Source: Sediminicola sp. YIK13 (GTDB taxonomy: Bacteria; Bacteroidota; Bacteroidia; Flavobacteriales; Flavobacteriaceae). From it: a stretch of DNA of 64,000 nucleotides. The stretch covers positions 1,096,501 to 1,160,500 of the forward strand of contig NZ_CP010535.1 of NCBI RefSeq assembly GCF_001430825.1. Reading direction: 5' to 3'. The position numbers and the translations under genes were made by a program. Below, piece after piece: positions 7,984 to 16,153 of the stretch. The notes below the pieces were generated by a model. It had not been told where the DNA came from. It saw only the letters and a program-made list of their open reading frames with translations, and did not search any database. How positions within the stretch are numbered: the first letter of the stretch is position 1; every line of letters starts with the position of its first letter.

Positions 7984-10401
7984 TTAATTGGTATACTCCA
8001 TACAATCCATTCCAATGGGCGATCCATCGGGAATACCTGGACTTGGTTTAACTTTGAACTGCTCTGGATGATTGTAGAAATCATCTATTCTCCTGACTAT
8101 TTCCCTGCTGATCGCATCTTTGGATTTAGACACCAAATTTGATTTGATATCCATCAAAACAGCGCTTGCAATCGCATTCACCTGTGGGTGCACCTTATCG
8201 TGGGACGCTAAATTCATGATATGGAACAACACCCTAAAATTGATGGATTGTTGCACTTCATTTTTATATGGATCCTTAAGGTCATAGTATATGGTGCCCT
8301 TTACCAAGTCATCCATCACCTCTTTTAACCCCAAATTGGAAGGTTCCAAACTTTTCTGCTGGATAAGTCGGGATGCCCGTTCGGGATGCAACAATAGCTT
8401 CAATGTCATATCCGCTGCGGTCTCCGGAGCCGATATTGCATCAAAGGAAACACCTGTTTTACCCTTAAATGATTCCCTTGTCCTGTTATAGCCAATGGCC
8501 CTGGGAGGAAATAAGGACAATTTATCCTTGGGAATAGCAATTTCTTGGGCGTCCAGTGTTTTTAAGATACTCTTAAGGGCATTTTCCTGTACTTTTTTAT
8601 CTACAGTTTCAACTGTTAACTGTCCATCACCTTTAACCGTATAATTATAATCCAACCCTCCTATGACCTTTGCTACGGCCTCAGTTTGATACCTATGGAA
8701 AAAATATAAGGGCACAAAAACGTCCTCTAACACGGAATTGGGTTCGTTCTTTCTGATATTATCCATAGAAAAATTGGAGATGGCCACTTTTCTCACTTCT
8801 AGCATATCTGTAAGTTCATCGCTAGCTGCCTTTCCGTTATCCCATAAATGCCCTAATGCGTGGGCTCCACCTGCTGGTCTTGCATCCGAGTCGGAGATAT
8901 ATCGTAATCCCTTATTTTGTGCATCGGTCAATATAGCATTTAGCGCCTCCCTTTCATTACTTCCTTCCTCTAATTGTGAATAGGAATAGGCAACCGTAAC
9001 TTTATCCCATTCCCCTATCCCAGTGGCATAGGCCTTTGAAAAATCTATTTTCCCATTCTTAACTGAAAATTGAGGATGCGGATAATCCATTACCGAAGCT
9101 CTATCGTTGGTACTTGCCGCAAAATTATGTGAAAAACCAAGGGTGTGACCAATTTCATGAGCTGATAATTGCCTTATTCTGGCCAAGGAAAGGTCCAAAA
9201 GTTCTTGGTAATTGTCATCACGTTCTGCAAAAGGCTTGTCCATCAGCGCCTGGGCAATTAGAAAATCCTGTCTTATACGCAAACTCCCTAGGCTGACATG
9301 ACCCTTCATAATTTCTCCCGTTCTTGGATCGGTTATGCTACTTCCGTAGCTCCATCCCCTTGTTGACCTATGTACCCATTGGATCACATTGTAACGAACG
9401 TCCAATGGATCGGCATCATCCGGAAGCATTTTCAATTGAAATGCATCTTTATACCCAATAGCTTCAAAAGCTTGGTTCCACCATTTGCCACCGTCCAATA
9501 GAGCAGAGCGTACGGGCTCCGGGGTGCCATTATCTAAATAGTATATAATGGGTTCTACTGCTTCACTCATCGTAGCTGAAGGATCTTTCTTCTCCAACCT
9601 GTGGCGCGTAACAAACTGTTTTAAAATGGGTTCTTGAACTGGCGTGGCATAATCGTAATACGAAAAAGGATAGGACCCACTTCTTGGATCAAATTCCCTT
9701 TTTTTATAGCCATTGTCGGGCAGCTCTATAAATGAATGGTGCTGGGATACTGTCACAATACTTTTATTGGGGGCGACTCCCTCCAAAAGCTTGGCTTTTT
9801 CCTCTGCAACCCCAGTAAAGGTTAAAATAATATCCATTTCCACATTTTCAGGGAATGCTTTGGTACGTTCCAGATCTATGGCACTTTTACTCTTATCCAG
9901 ACTATAATTTCCTTGCTTTTTCTCCTTTAATTTTAAAGCTACCCCATGAACATCCTGCATTAAAAAATCGGTCATATCAATAATAAAACGACCGTCTTTT
10001 TCCTCTTCTATTTTAAATCCGAACAAAACCGATTTGGCAAATGCCTGCTCTATTGATTTTTTCTCCAGGGAATTCTCTGTGATGGCCCTATATTTAAGAT
10101 TGGGCTGTACCAAAAGAAGTTTGTTGCCTGCCCGTTTAAAGTATACCACCTGTTCGTTACCCAATTGGCCGCGATCCAAGCCTAGATCATTGCTCCCTAT
10201 ACCACTACTAAGGGAATAGACATAAAGAAATTCTTTGTTCAATTCGCTTACCTCCATATACACCTTATCATTCCCTTGATCGTAGTAGAAGGTAAAGAGG
10301 CCATCAAATTTCTTGAAATTTTTACTTTTTTCGGAAAATTGGGCAAATAATACGGTGATTGCCATAAAGAAGACAACTGTAAAGCTAAAGATGTATTTCA
10401 T
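7984..10401 (-). CDS. Exported zinc-dependent metalloprotease (DUF5117/DUF4953 type)
   Basis: An 805-residue protein with a Sec signal peptide (about residues 1-20, ending near LFAQ). An N-terminal DUF5117-like beta-rich domain follows. The catalytic region carries HEIGHTLGFSHN (HExxH at 415-419 with a third His at 425), the extended zinc motif of metzincin-like proteases, and then a long DUF4953-like C-terminal part. It probably acts in the periplasm or outside the cell; the substrate is unknown. Members of this family are often present in several copies in Bacteroidota. The gene is divergent from the ATP-grasp operon, sharing a 192-base upstream region. Confidence 0.88.
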   Translation of the reverse strand: MKYIFSFTVVFFMAITVLFAQFSEKSKNFKKFDGLFTFYYDQGNDKVYMEVSELNKEFLYVYSLSSGIGSNDLGLDRGQLGNEQVVYFKRAGNKLLLVQPNLKYRAITENSLEKKSIEQAFAKSVLFGFKIEEEKDGRFIIDMTDFLMQDVHGVALKLKEKKQGNYSLDKSKSAIDLERTKAFPENVEMDIILTFTGVAEEKAKLLEGVAPNKSIVTVSQHHSFIELPDNGYKKREFDPRSGSYPFSYYDYATPVQEPILKQFVTRHRLEKKDPSATMSEAVEPIIYYLDNGTPEPVRSALLDGGKWWNQAFEAIGYKDAFQLKMLPDDADPLDVRYNVIQWVHRSTRGWSYGSSITDPRTGEIMKGHVSLGSLRIRQDFLIAQALMDKPFAERDDNYQELLDLSLARIRQLSAHEIGHTLGFSHNFAASTNDRASVMDYPHPQFSVKNGKIDFSKAYATGIGEWDKVTVAYSYSQLEEGSNEREALNAILTDAQNKGLRYISDSDARPAGGAHALGHLWDNGKAASDELTDMLEVRKVAISNFSMDNIRKNEPNSVLEDVFVPLYFFHRYQTEAVAKVIGGLDYNYTVKGDGQLTVETVDKKVQENALKSILKTLDAQEIAIPKDKLSLFPPRAIGYNRTRESFKGKTGVSFDAISAPETAADMTLKLLLHPERASRLIQQKSLEPSNLGLKEVMDDLVKGTIYYDLKDPYKNEVQQSINFRVLFHIMNLASHDKVHPQVNAIASAVLMDIKSNLVSKSKDAISREIVRRIDDFYNHPEQFKVKPSPGIPDGSPIGMDCMEYTN

Positions 10402-10593
10402 AGTACTAAAAATTGAAGTTCTAAATTTATGTAAAATGGTTCAAACATTATTATCTCTTGGTATTTTAAATTGAAATCGTTAATTTGACAATAACAAACT
10501 CTTCTTTTTGTCTAATTAATAATTCTGAGATCTATAAAACAAGTTTAAATATTCAATTAACTAAAATGCAGTATCTTATAGAAAATTTAGTAT

Positions 10594-12060
10594 ATGAGCT
10601 CTAATATCAAAAAACCCATTTTCTCCTCTTATATTAACAATCCCCATTTGTTTGATGAAGTATTTGACAACCTTGGTAACACTAAAAATGTATACCAAAA
10701 GTTGTTTGACCTGTATGGGGATCACTCCATCTTGGATTATGTGCAACTGAACAATAAGGCCAAGTCTTCCTTTTTTAATCAAGGAATAACATTTCAGACC
10801 TACGGGGAACATGACACTAAGGAAAAAATATTTCCCTTTGATCTTTTTCCAAGGATAATAGACCCCGATGAATGGGATATCATAGAACGCGGGGCCATTC
10901 AAAGAAGCAAGGCATTAAATTTATTTTTATGGGATATCTACCACGATAAAAAAATTATCAAAGATGGTATCGTTCCCTTGGACCTTATAAGTTCTTCAGC
11001 CAATTACCTACACCAAATGATAGGGGTAGATCCTCCTGGAGGCGTTTACAACCATATATCAGGAACGGACATCATCAAACATTCTGATGGAGAATATTAT
11101 GTTTTGGAGGACAATATTAGATGTCCCTCAGGTGTAAGTTATGTCATTTGTAACCGAACCGCACTAAAAAGGGCACTATTTGGAGTATTTAATCATTATA
11201 AGACACATACTGTCACCAACTATGCAGAAAATCTCTTGGAAATACTGGAGAGTGTAAAACCTAAAGGCGTGGACATTCCTAATTGTGTAGTGATTACCCC
11301 AGGGATGTACAATTCTGCTTTCTATGAGCATTCCTATCTAGCGAAGGCAATGGGTGTGGAATTGGTAGAAGGTAGGGATCTCTTTGTAGAGAATGATTTT
11401 GTATATATGAAAACCATTCGTGGGCCCATAAAAGTAGACGTAATATACCGAAGAGTAGATGACCAATTTCTGGATCCGCTGGAATTTAGGGCTGATTCCT
11501 CTTTAGGAGTTCCAGGTCTTTTCTCGGCATATCTAAAAGGGAATGTTTGTTTGGCAAATGCTCCTGGAACTGGAGTCGCAGATGATAAGGCAGTATATAC
11601 CTATATGCCCCAGATCATTAAATATTATTTGGATGAAGTGCCAATTCTCAACAATGTGCACACCTATCACTGCAGTAGACCCGATGAACTAAAATATGTA
11701 TTGGAACACATCCATGAATTAGTGGTGAAGCCTGTTGATGAAGCCGGTGGATATGGCATTTCCATAGGAAATAAACTTACCAAGGAAGAAATAAAGGCAG
11801 TCCAGGAACAAATCAAAGAACATCCTAGAAAGTATATCGCCCAACCCATCATGTCCCTTTCCGTTCACCCTACATATATAGACGATACAGAGTCTTTTGA
11901 ACAACGACATGTGGATCTTAGAACATTTACATTACTGGGCGACAAAAAAGAGTTTGTTCTGAAAGGAGGTCTTTCACGGGTTGCGCTTAAAAAAGGTAAT
12001 CTAATCGTTAATTCTTCACAAGGAGGAGGATCCAAAGACACTTGGGTATTAAAAAAATAA
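10594..12060 (+). CDS. Circularly permuted ATP-grasp type 2 protein (DUF404/DUF407)
   Basis: A 488-residue protein of the circularly permuted ATP-grasp family. Recognisable parts are a middle VLEDNIRCPSGVSYV segment, a VVKPVDEAGGYGISIG nucleotide-binding loop at about 375-390, and the near-universal C-terminal SQGGGSKDTWVL. Comparative genomics predicts that these enzymes ligate amino groups to carboxylates to build or attach peptides, but no product is established. It is first in a three-gene operon with an alpha-E protein (10 bases downstream) and a transglutaminase; this trio recurs across bacteria. It is cytoplasmic, with no signal sequence. Confidence 0.9.
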   Translation: MSSNIKKPIFSSYINNPHLFDEVFDNLGNTKNVYQKLFDLYGDHSILDYVQLNNKAKSSFFNQGITFQTYGEHDTKEKIFPFDLFPRIIDPDEWDIIERGAIQRSKALNLFLWDIYHDKKIIKDGIVPLDLISSSANYLHQMIGVDPPGGVYNHISGTDIIKHSDGEYYVLEDNIRCPSGVSYVICNRTALKRALFGVFNHYKTHTVTNYAENLLEILESVKPKGVDIPNCVVITPGMYNSAFYEHSYLAKAMGVELVEGRDLFVENDFVYMKTIRGPIKVDVIYRRVDDQFLDPLEFRADSSLGVPGLFSAYLKGNVCLANAPGTGVADDKAVYTYMPQIIKYYLDEVPILNNVHTYHCSRPDELKYVLEHIHELVVKPVDEAGGYGISIGNKLTKEEIKAVQEQIKEHPRKYIAQPIMSLSVHPTYIDDTESFEQRHVDLRTFTLLGDKKEFVLKGGLSRVALKKGNLIVNSSQGGGSKDTWVLKK

Positions 12061-12069
12061 AAACAACAT

Positions 12070-13017
12070 ATGTTAGCTAGAGTTGCGAATAATCTTTTCT
12101 GGATGGGGCGTTATATTGAGCGCGCCGAACACTTGGCCAGGTATTTAAACGTAAATTATTTTTCCTCATTGGATGCACCCAACGAGCTCTCCCAGTCCAG
12201 ACAGTTCGTGTTGCGGTCCATGATGTTTTTTGTTGGTGATCCAATTAAAGATAATACAGTAACGTTGGATGAAGAGGATGTCCTATATAACATTGGACTA
12301 AATCCTGATAAGCCCTATTCTATCATCAACAATGTAAAATTGGCAAGGGAGAATGCAAATAGTGCCAGAGATTTGATATCTACAGAGCTCTATGAGGCCA
12401 TTAACAAGTTCTATCATTTTGTGATCAGTTATTCTATAGAAGATTTCAAAAAAAAGGGACTGTACGATTTTACAATGAACATCGCGGAAATGACCGCTAT
12501 TATGAGGGGAAAGATTAGGGGCACGCTGCTACACGATGAAGTATACGCAATTACCATGTTGGGCATTAACTTAGAAAGAGCTACGCAGGTAATTAGAATC
12601 ATCAACTCCAAGTATAATGATGCGGTTCTTGCCAAAGGAAATTACGGTGACAACATCAGCGATAGCTTTGAGTGGATAACCCTATTAAAATGTGTGGAAT
12701 CTTATGATATGATGAGGCGATTTTATAAAAAAACTCCCAACAGTATTTGCACCTTGGAATTTTTGATTTTAAATCCAGATTGTCCTCGATCTGTTATCAA
12801 CAGTATCAACCAGGTGCACAAACATATCAAGGTACTGGATGAATCAAAGAATCCCGATAAAAATTCTACCGCTTTTTTAATCAGTAAGATCAAAGGGGAA
12901 TACGAGTTTAAATATGCAGAAGAAATTGAGGAAGATATTCAACTTTTCATTGAAAATATACTTAACAGTTTAGTGCGAATAAGTCAAAAAACGGAAAATG
13001 AATTTTTTAACTATTGA
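12070..13017 (+). CDS. Alpha-E domain protein (DUF403)
   Basis: A 315-residue all-helical protein. The opening LARVANNLFWMGRYIERAEHLAR is the hallmark of the alpha-E (DUF403) family. There are no catalytic motifs and no membrane segments. The family is nearly always found beside, or fused to, the circularly permuted ATP-grasp protein, and is thought to assist it in an unknown peptide-forming pathway. It starts 10 bases after the ATP-grasp gene, consistent with co-translation. Confidence 0.92.
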   Translation: MLARVANNLFWMGRYIERAEHLARYLNVNYFSSLDAPNELSQSRQFVLRSMMFFVGDPIKDNTVTLDEEDVLYNIGLNPDKPYSIINNVKLARENANSARDLISTELYEAINKFYHFVISYSIEDFKKKGLYDFTMNIAEMTAIMRGKIRGTLLHDEVYAITMLGINLERATQVIRIINSKYNDAVLAKGNYGDNISDSFEWITLLKCVESYDMMRRFYKKTPNSICTLEFLILNPDCPRSVINSINQVHKHIKVLDESKNPDKNSTAFLISKIKGEYEFKYAEEIEEDIQLFIENILNSLVRISQKTENEFFNY

Positions 13018-13060
13018 ATCATAAAGCATTGACTTACTTTTGTCGACTCAAAACCATCAG

Positions 13061-13912
13061 ATGTCCTTTGAATATACAGTTACCTATAAGGCAGAAAACA
13101 ATTATGAGCACGCTGTGGATAAAGCCGCTTGGCAATTCTTAATTGTACCAGAAACGAACGATACCCAGAAATTGATCGAGGTAGATTTCGAAAACTCCCT
13201 CAATGCTAAATTTGAGTATTCTACAAATGGTCTTGGTTTTCAAACCATTAGGGTATCTCCGTTACAAAGCTTCCAAAATATAAACTTCAAGGGCTCTTTT
13301 AAGTTGACCAAGGAAAGCTTAAATCCGTTTGAACATATTCCCGTTTTTAACATAGCGGAAAATTACAAGGAAATAAAAAGCTTGGACTTTAAGGCAGATT
13401 TTGAGCCTTATTTGCGTAAAACACCATATACCTTACTACCAAAAGAAGTAGAAAACATATTTAAATTTGATGCTTCCGAAAGCATCTTTGAAAATCTACA
13501 GCAATTAAACCACTGGGTGTACCTTTATATCAATTTTAAAACTGGGGTCACCAATGTAGATACCAAATTGGAGGAGGTACTGAAGAATAAGGAAGGCGTA
13601 TGTCAAGATTTTGCCCACCTTTTTTGTGCTCTAGCTAGGGCCAATGGAATTCCTGCCCGCTACGTTTCCGGGTATCTTCACCAAGGAATTGGTTATTTCG
13701 GGGATTCCCAGATGCACGCTTGGGCAGAATGTTTTATTCCCGAAGCAGGGTGGATAGGATTTGATCCTACCAATAACCTGCTAGTCAATGACAACCATAT
13801 TAAAGTTGCCCATGGGAAGGATTACAACGATTGCTCTCCTCTGAAGGGAGTAGTTTATGCCATTGGGAAGAATGAGACCGTGCATTCTGTGGAAGTGCAG
13901 TCCCAACAATAA
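13061..13912 (+). CDS. Transglutaminase-like cysteine protease family protein, third gene of the ATP-grasp operon
   Basis: A 283-residue protein from the ATG at 13061; the longer frame opens at an unlikely TTG at 13040. The N-terminal beta domain matches the bacterial transglutaminase-like N-terminal region. The catalytic core has Cys181 in GVCQDFAHLF, His219 in MHAWAE and Asp235 in GFDPTNN, so the triad is complete. There is no signal peptide, so it should act in the cytoplasm. In this operon such proteins are predicted to hydrolyse or transfer the peptide bond made by the ATP-grasp partner. The intergenic gap from the alpha-E gene is 43 bases. Confidence 0.88.
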   Translation: MSFEYTVTYKAENNYEHAVDKAAWQFLIVPETNDTQKLIEVDFENSLNAKFEYSTNGLGFQTIRVSPLQSFQNINFKGSFKLTKESLNPFEHIPVFNIAENYKEIKSLDFKADFEPYLRKTPYTLLPKEVENIFKFDASESIFENLQQLNHWVYLYINFKTGVTNVDTKLEEVLKNKEGVCQDFAHLFCALARANGIPARYVSGYLHQGIGYFGDSQMHAWAECFIPEAGWIGFDPTNNLLVNDNHIKVAHGKDYNDCSPLKGVVYAIGKNETVHSVEVQSQQ

Positions 13913-13977
13913 ATAACCTTGCCTTTTTTCACACAAGTCAAAAAAAAGAACCTTATTTTTGGATCAAATTATTGAAT

Positions 13978-15079
13978 ATGATAACTACGGACAATTATAA
14001 GAGTCTCATTGATCGCCTAGGTGCGTTAAGGAGGTATCTTTGACATAGATGCCAAGCTTGTCGAAATAGAAAACGAAGAAGAAAAAACACTGGAACCTAA
14101 TTTTTGGGACAACCCCCAGAAAGCCCAGGCCCATATGAAATTGATCCAATCCAAAAAACAATGGGTAGACGATTTCAATGAGGCAAAATCACTTTTAACC
14201 GATCTGGAGGTTCTCATAGAATTCCAAAAAGAAGGTGCAATTCCCGAAGAAGAGGTACAACAGCATTACGACAAAATAGTCGATGCTATTGAAAATCTCG
14301 AATTCAAGAACATGCTTTCCGATGAAGGAGATGATCTTAGTGCCGTCTTACAGATCACAGCCGGTGCCGGGGGTACCGAAAGTTGCGATTGGGCAGCTAT
14401 GTTGATGCGTATGTATTTAATGTGGTGCGAAAAAAATGGGTACAAAGTCAAAGAAGTCAATTATCAGGAAGGGGATGTTGCCGGAATAAAAACGGTCACC
14501 CTGGAAATTGAGGGCGATTTTGCCTTTGGATGGTTAAAAGGAGAAAATGGGGTCCATAGATTGGTTCGTATTTCCCCATTTGACAGCAATGCTAAAAGGC
14601 ACACTTCCTTTGCCTCTGTATATGTATACCCACTAGCCGATGATAGTATTGAAATAGACATCAATCCGGCCGACATTTCTTGGGCCTTCGCAAGATCAGG
14701 AGGTGCTGGGGGGCAAAATGTCAACAAGGTAGAGACCAAAGCAATTTTAACCCACCACCCTACCGGAATTGTGGTCCATAACTCGGAAACAAGATCCCAA
14801 TTGGAAAATAGGGAAAACGCCATGCGTCTACTTAAATCACAATTGTACGAAATAGAGTTGCGTAAAAGACAGGCTGCCCGAAATGAAATTGAAGCATCTA
14901 AAATGAAAATTGAATGGGGCTCACAGATTAGAAATTACGTGATGCACCCCTATAAACTGGTAAAGGATGTACGGACCGGAGAAGAAACAGGAAATGTTGA
15001 TGCCGTTATGGATGGTCATATCAATCAATTCCTAAAAGCATTTCTCATGATGATGGGGCAAAAAGAGGAATCTGATTAG
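13978..15079 (+). CDS. prfB: Peptide chain release factor 2, expressed by programmed +1 frameshift
   Basis: RF2 terminates translation at UGA and UAA. The gene reads from ATG 13978 for 21 codons to an in-frame TGA at 14041-14043, then continues in the +1 frame from GAC at 14042, giving about 366 residues, the normal RF2 length. The stop-recognition tripeptide SPF is at about 199-201 and the hydrolysis motif GGQ at about 244-246 ([14 protein letters not shown]). The slippery site CTTTGAC with an upstream AGGAGG is intact, so RF2 can autoregulate: low RF2 lets ribosomes pause at the UGA and slip. Annotation that starts at the internal ATG 14135 would lose the N-terminal 52 residues. Confidence 0.97.
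14029..14044 (+). promoter_or_regulatory. prfB programmed +1 frameshift site
   Basis: An internal Shine-Dalgarno-like AGGAGG (14029-14034), the codon TAT, the slippery CTT (14038-14040) and the stop TGA followed by C. Order and spacing match the classic bacterial prfB recoding site. Confidence 0.97.
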
Positions 15080-15160
15080 TCTTTAGTTGGTTGTATGAAA
15101 TTAAAAATCCATAAGACAATTCTCAATCAATATCAGAAAAGTTGAATCAAATATAAAGTA

Positions 15161-15502
15161 ATGATCAAAATTTATCATAATCCAAGATGTAAAAAATCTA
15201 GAGAAGCGTTGGACCTTTTAAAAGAATCTGGCAAGGAGTATGAAGTTGTTAAGTATTTGGAGGACATCCCTACCAAGGAGGAACTTAGGGAAGTCCTAAA
15301 CTGCCTCTCTTTGAATGCAGAGCATTTAGTCCGAAAAAATGAACCAATCTGGAAAGAAAAGTTTCGGGGAAAACTACTTTCGGAAGAAGATATCATCAAT
15401 GCTATGATTGCCTACCCCAAACTCATAGAAAGACCTATTGTAATTGACGGCGGAAAAGCCATTATTGGGAGACCTCCAGAAAAGGTAAACGAACTGCTCT
15501 AA
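15161..15502 (+). CDS. ArsC family protein (glutaredoxin-type arsenate reductase-like)
   Basis: A 113-residue thioredoxin-fold protein with the ArsC active-site loop NPRCKKSREAL (Cys10), a mid-protein RKNEPIWKE segment and the C-terminal ERPIVIDGGKAIIGRPPE that is typical of ArsC/YffB. It may reduce arsenate with glutathione or glutaredoxin, or may be a general redox or Spx-like protein. No ars operon genes (efflux pump, ArsR) are nearby, so a dedicated arsenic role is unproven. Confidence 0.85.
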   Translation: MIKIYHNPRCKKSREALDLLKESGKEYEVVKYLEDIPTKEELREVLNCLSLNAEHLVRKNEPIWKEKFRGKLLSEEDIINAMIAYPKLIERPIVIDGGKAIIGRPPEKVNELL

Positions 15503-15520
15503 ACCCCTTCTTTATTTTTG

Positions 15521-15610
15521 TTTAACGTTTTGTTGTTATTCTTTAACAAACTTTAACCTCAATTTTCATCTAAGCCGTTTTTGTTGAATGTTATTTAACA
15601 TACATTTAAC
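15521..15610 (+). promoter_or_regulatory. Five helically phased TTTAAC repeats (putative response-regulator sites)
   Basis: TTTAAC occurs at 15521, 15542, 15552, 15594 and 15605 in the same orientation. The start-to-start spacings are 21, 10, 42 and 11 bases, all near whole DNA turns. The last repeat sits where a -33 element would be for the -7 box at 15633-15640. This resembles the tandem direct repeats bound by OmpR/PhoB-type response regulators. The binding protein is not known. Confidence 0.55.
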
Positions 15611-15632
15611 CAAGGCGGCTTAAACCTTCCTG

Positions 15633-15640
15633 TATTTTTG
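15633..15640 (+). promoter_or_regulatory. Bacteroidota -7 promoter box
   Basis: TATTTTTG fits TAnnTTTG exactly, 24 bases before the exported-protein gene. No TTG is present at the expected -33 position, which is occupied instead by a TTTAAC repeat. This is consistent with an activator-dependent promoter. Confidence 0.55.
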
Positions 15641-15663
15641 GCCTCTAACCAATTATCAAACCT

Positions 15664-16131
15664 ATGAGCAACAAGAACACATTCATTTTCACGGCATTAA
15701 TTTTACTCTTTTCAACCACCCTGATCCAGGCACAATACGGTTATGGCAATGGTTATGGTAATAATGGATATGGCAGAAGGCAAAGTAATATTCCACAAAC
15801 CCAACAAACACCCGAAAAAGTGGAACCTTTAACGGCAGAGGAAATGGTAGAAACCCAGATGCCGGCCATTGCTGAGGCTTTAGAATTGAATGAATTTGAA
15901 AAGGCCGTTGTTAGTACCACTTTGATCAAATATATGCAGCAGCGTATTGAGGTCCAGATCTTACAATTGGAAACTGATAAAATGAGAGAAGCTTACGAAA
16001 AAATCAATTTGAATCAGGACGCAGAATTAAAAGCAGGTCTTCCCGAGGAAAAATACCAAGCTTATTTAAATATGAAAGAAGATGGTATCCGGAAAACAAA
16101 ACGAAAAAAGAAAAAGAAAAAGAAAAACTAA
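15664..16131 (+). CDS. Small exported CpxP/Spy-like protein with polylysine tail
   Basis: A 155-residue protein with a Sec signal peptide (about 1-23, ending IQAQ). A Gly/Tyr/Asn-rich stretch follows, with YGYGNGYGNNGYG at about 25-37. A helical middle (about 60-130) with ALELNEFEKAVV and MREAYEKINLNQDAELKAGLPEEKYQAYL is reminiscent of CpxP/Spy-type periplasmic helical proteins. The C-terminus is a run of Lys/Arg coded by a purine-only tract (about 16095-16127) that is prone to slippage. The 22-base gap to the TonB receptor gene indicates one operon. The function is unknown; the CpxP comparison is by pattern only. Confidence 0.7.
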   Translation: MSNKNTFIFTALILLFSTTLIQAQYGYGNGYGNNGYGRRQSNIPQTQQTPEKVEPLTAEEMVETQMPAIAEALELNEFEKAVVSTTLIKYMQQRIEVQILQLETDKMREAYEKINLNQDAELKAGLPEEKYQAYLNMKEDGIRKTKRKKKKKKKN

Positions 16132-16153
16132 TACTTAAGCCACTAACTACGCT

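Noticed and set aside
9337-9350. A third GCTAC-N4-GTAGC match, inside the zinc metalloprotease gene
   Set aside because: It lies within coding sequence, where it encodes ordinary residues, and no promoter box follows it. I treat it as a chance match, but it shows that the motif alone is not proof of an operator.
14135-15079. Stand-alone prfB starting at the internal ATG
   Set aside because: The upstream frame with the classic recoding site gives the full RF2; the shorter version lacks the conserved N-terminal helices.
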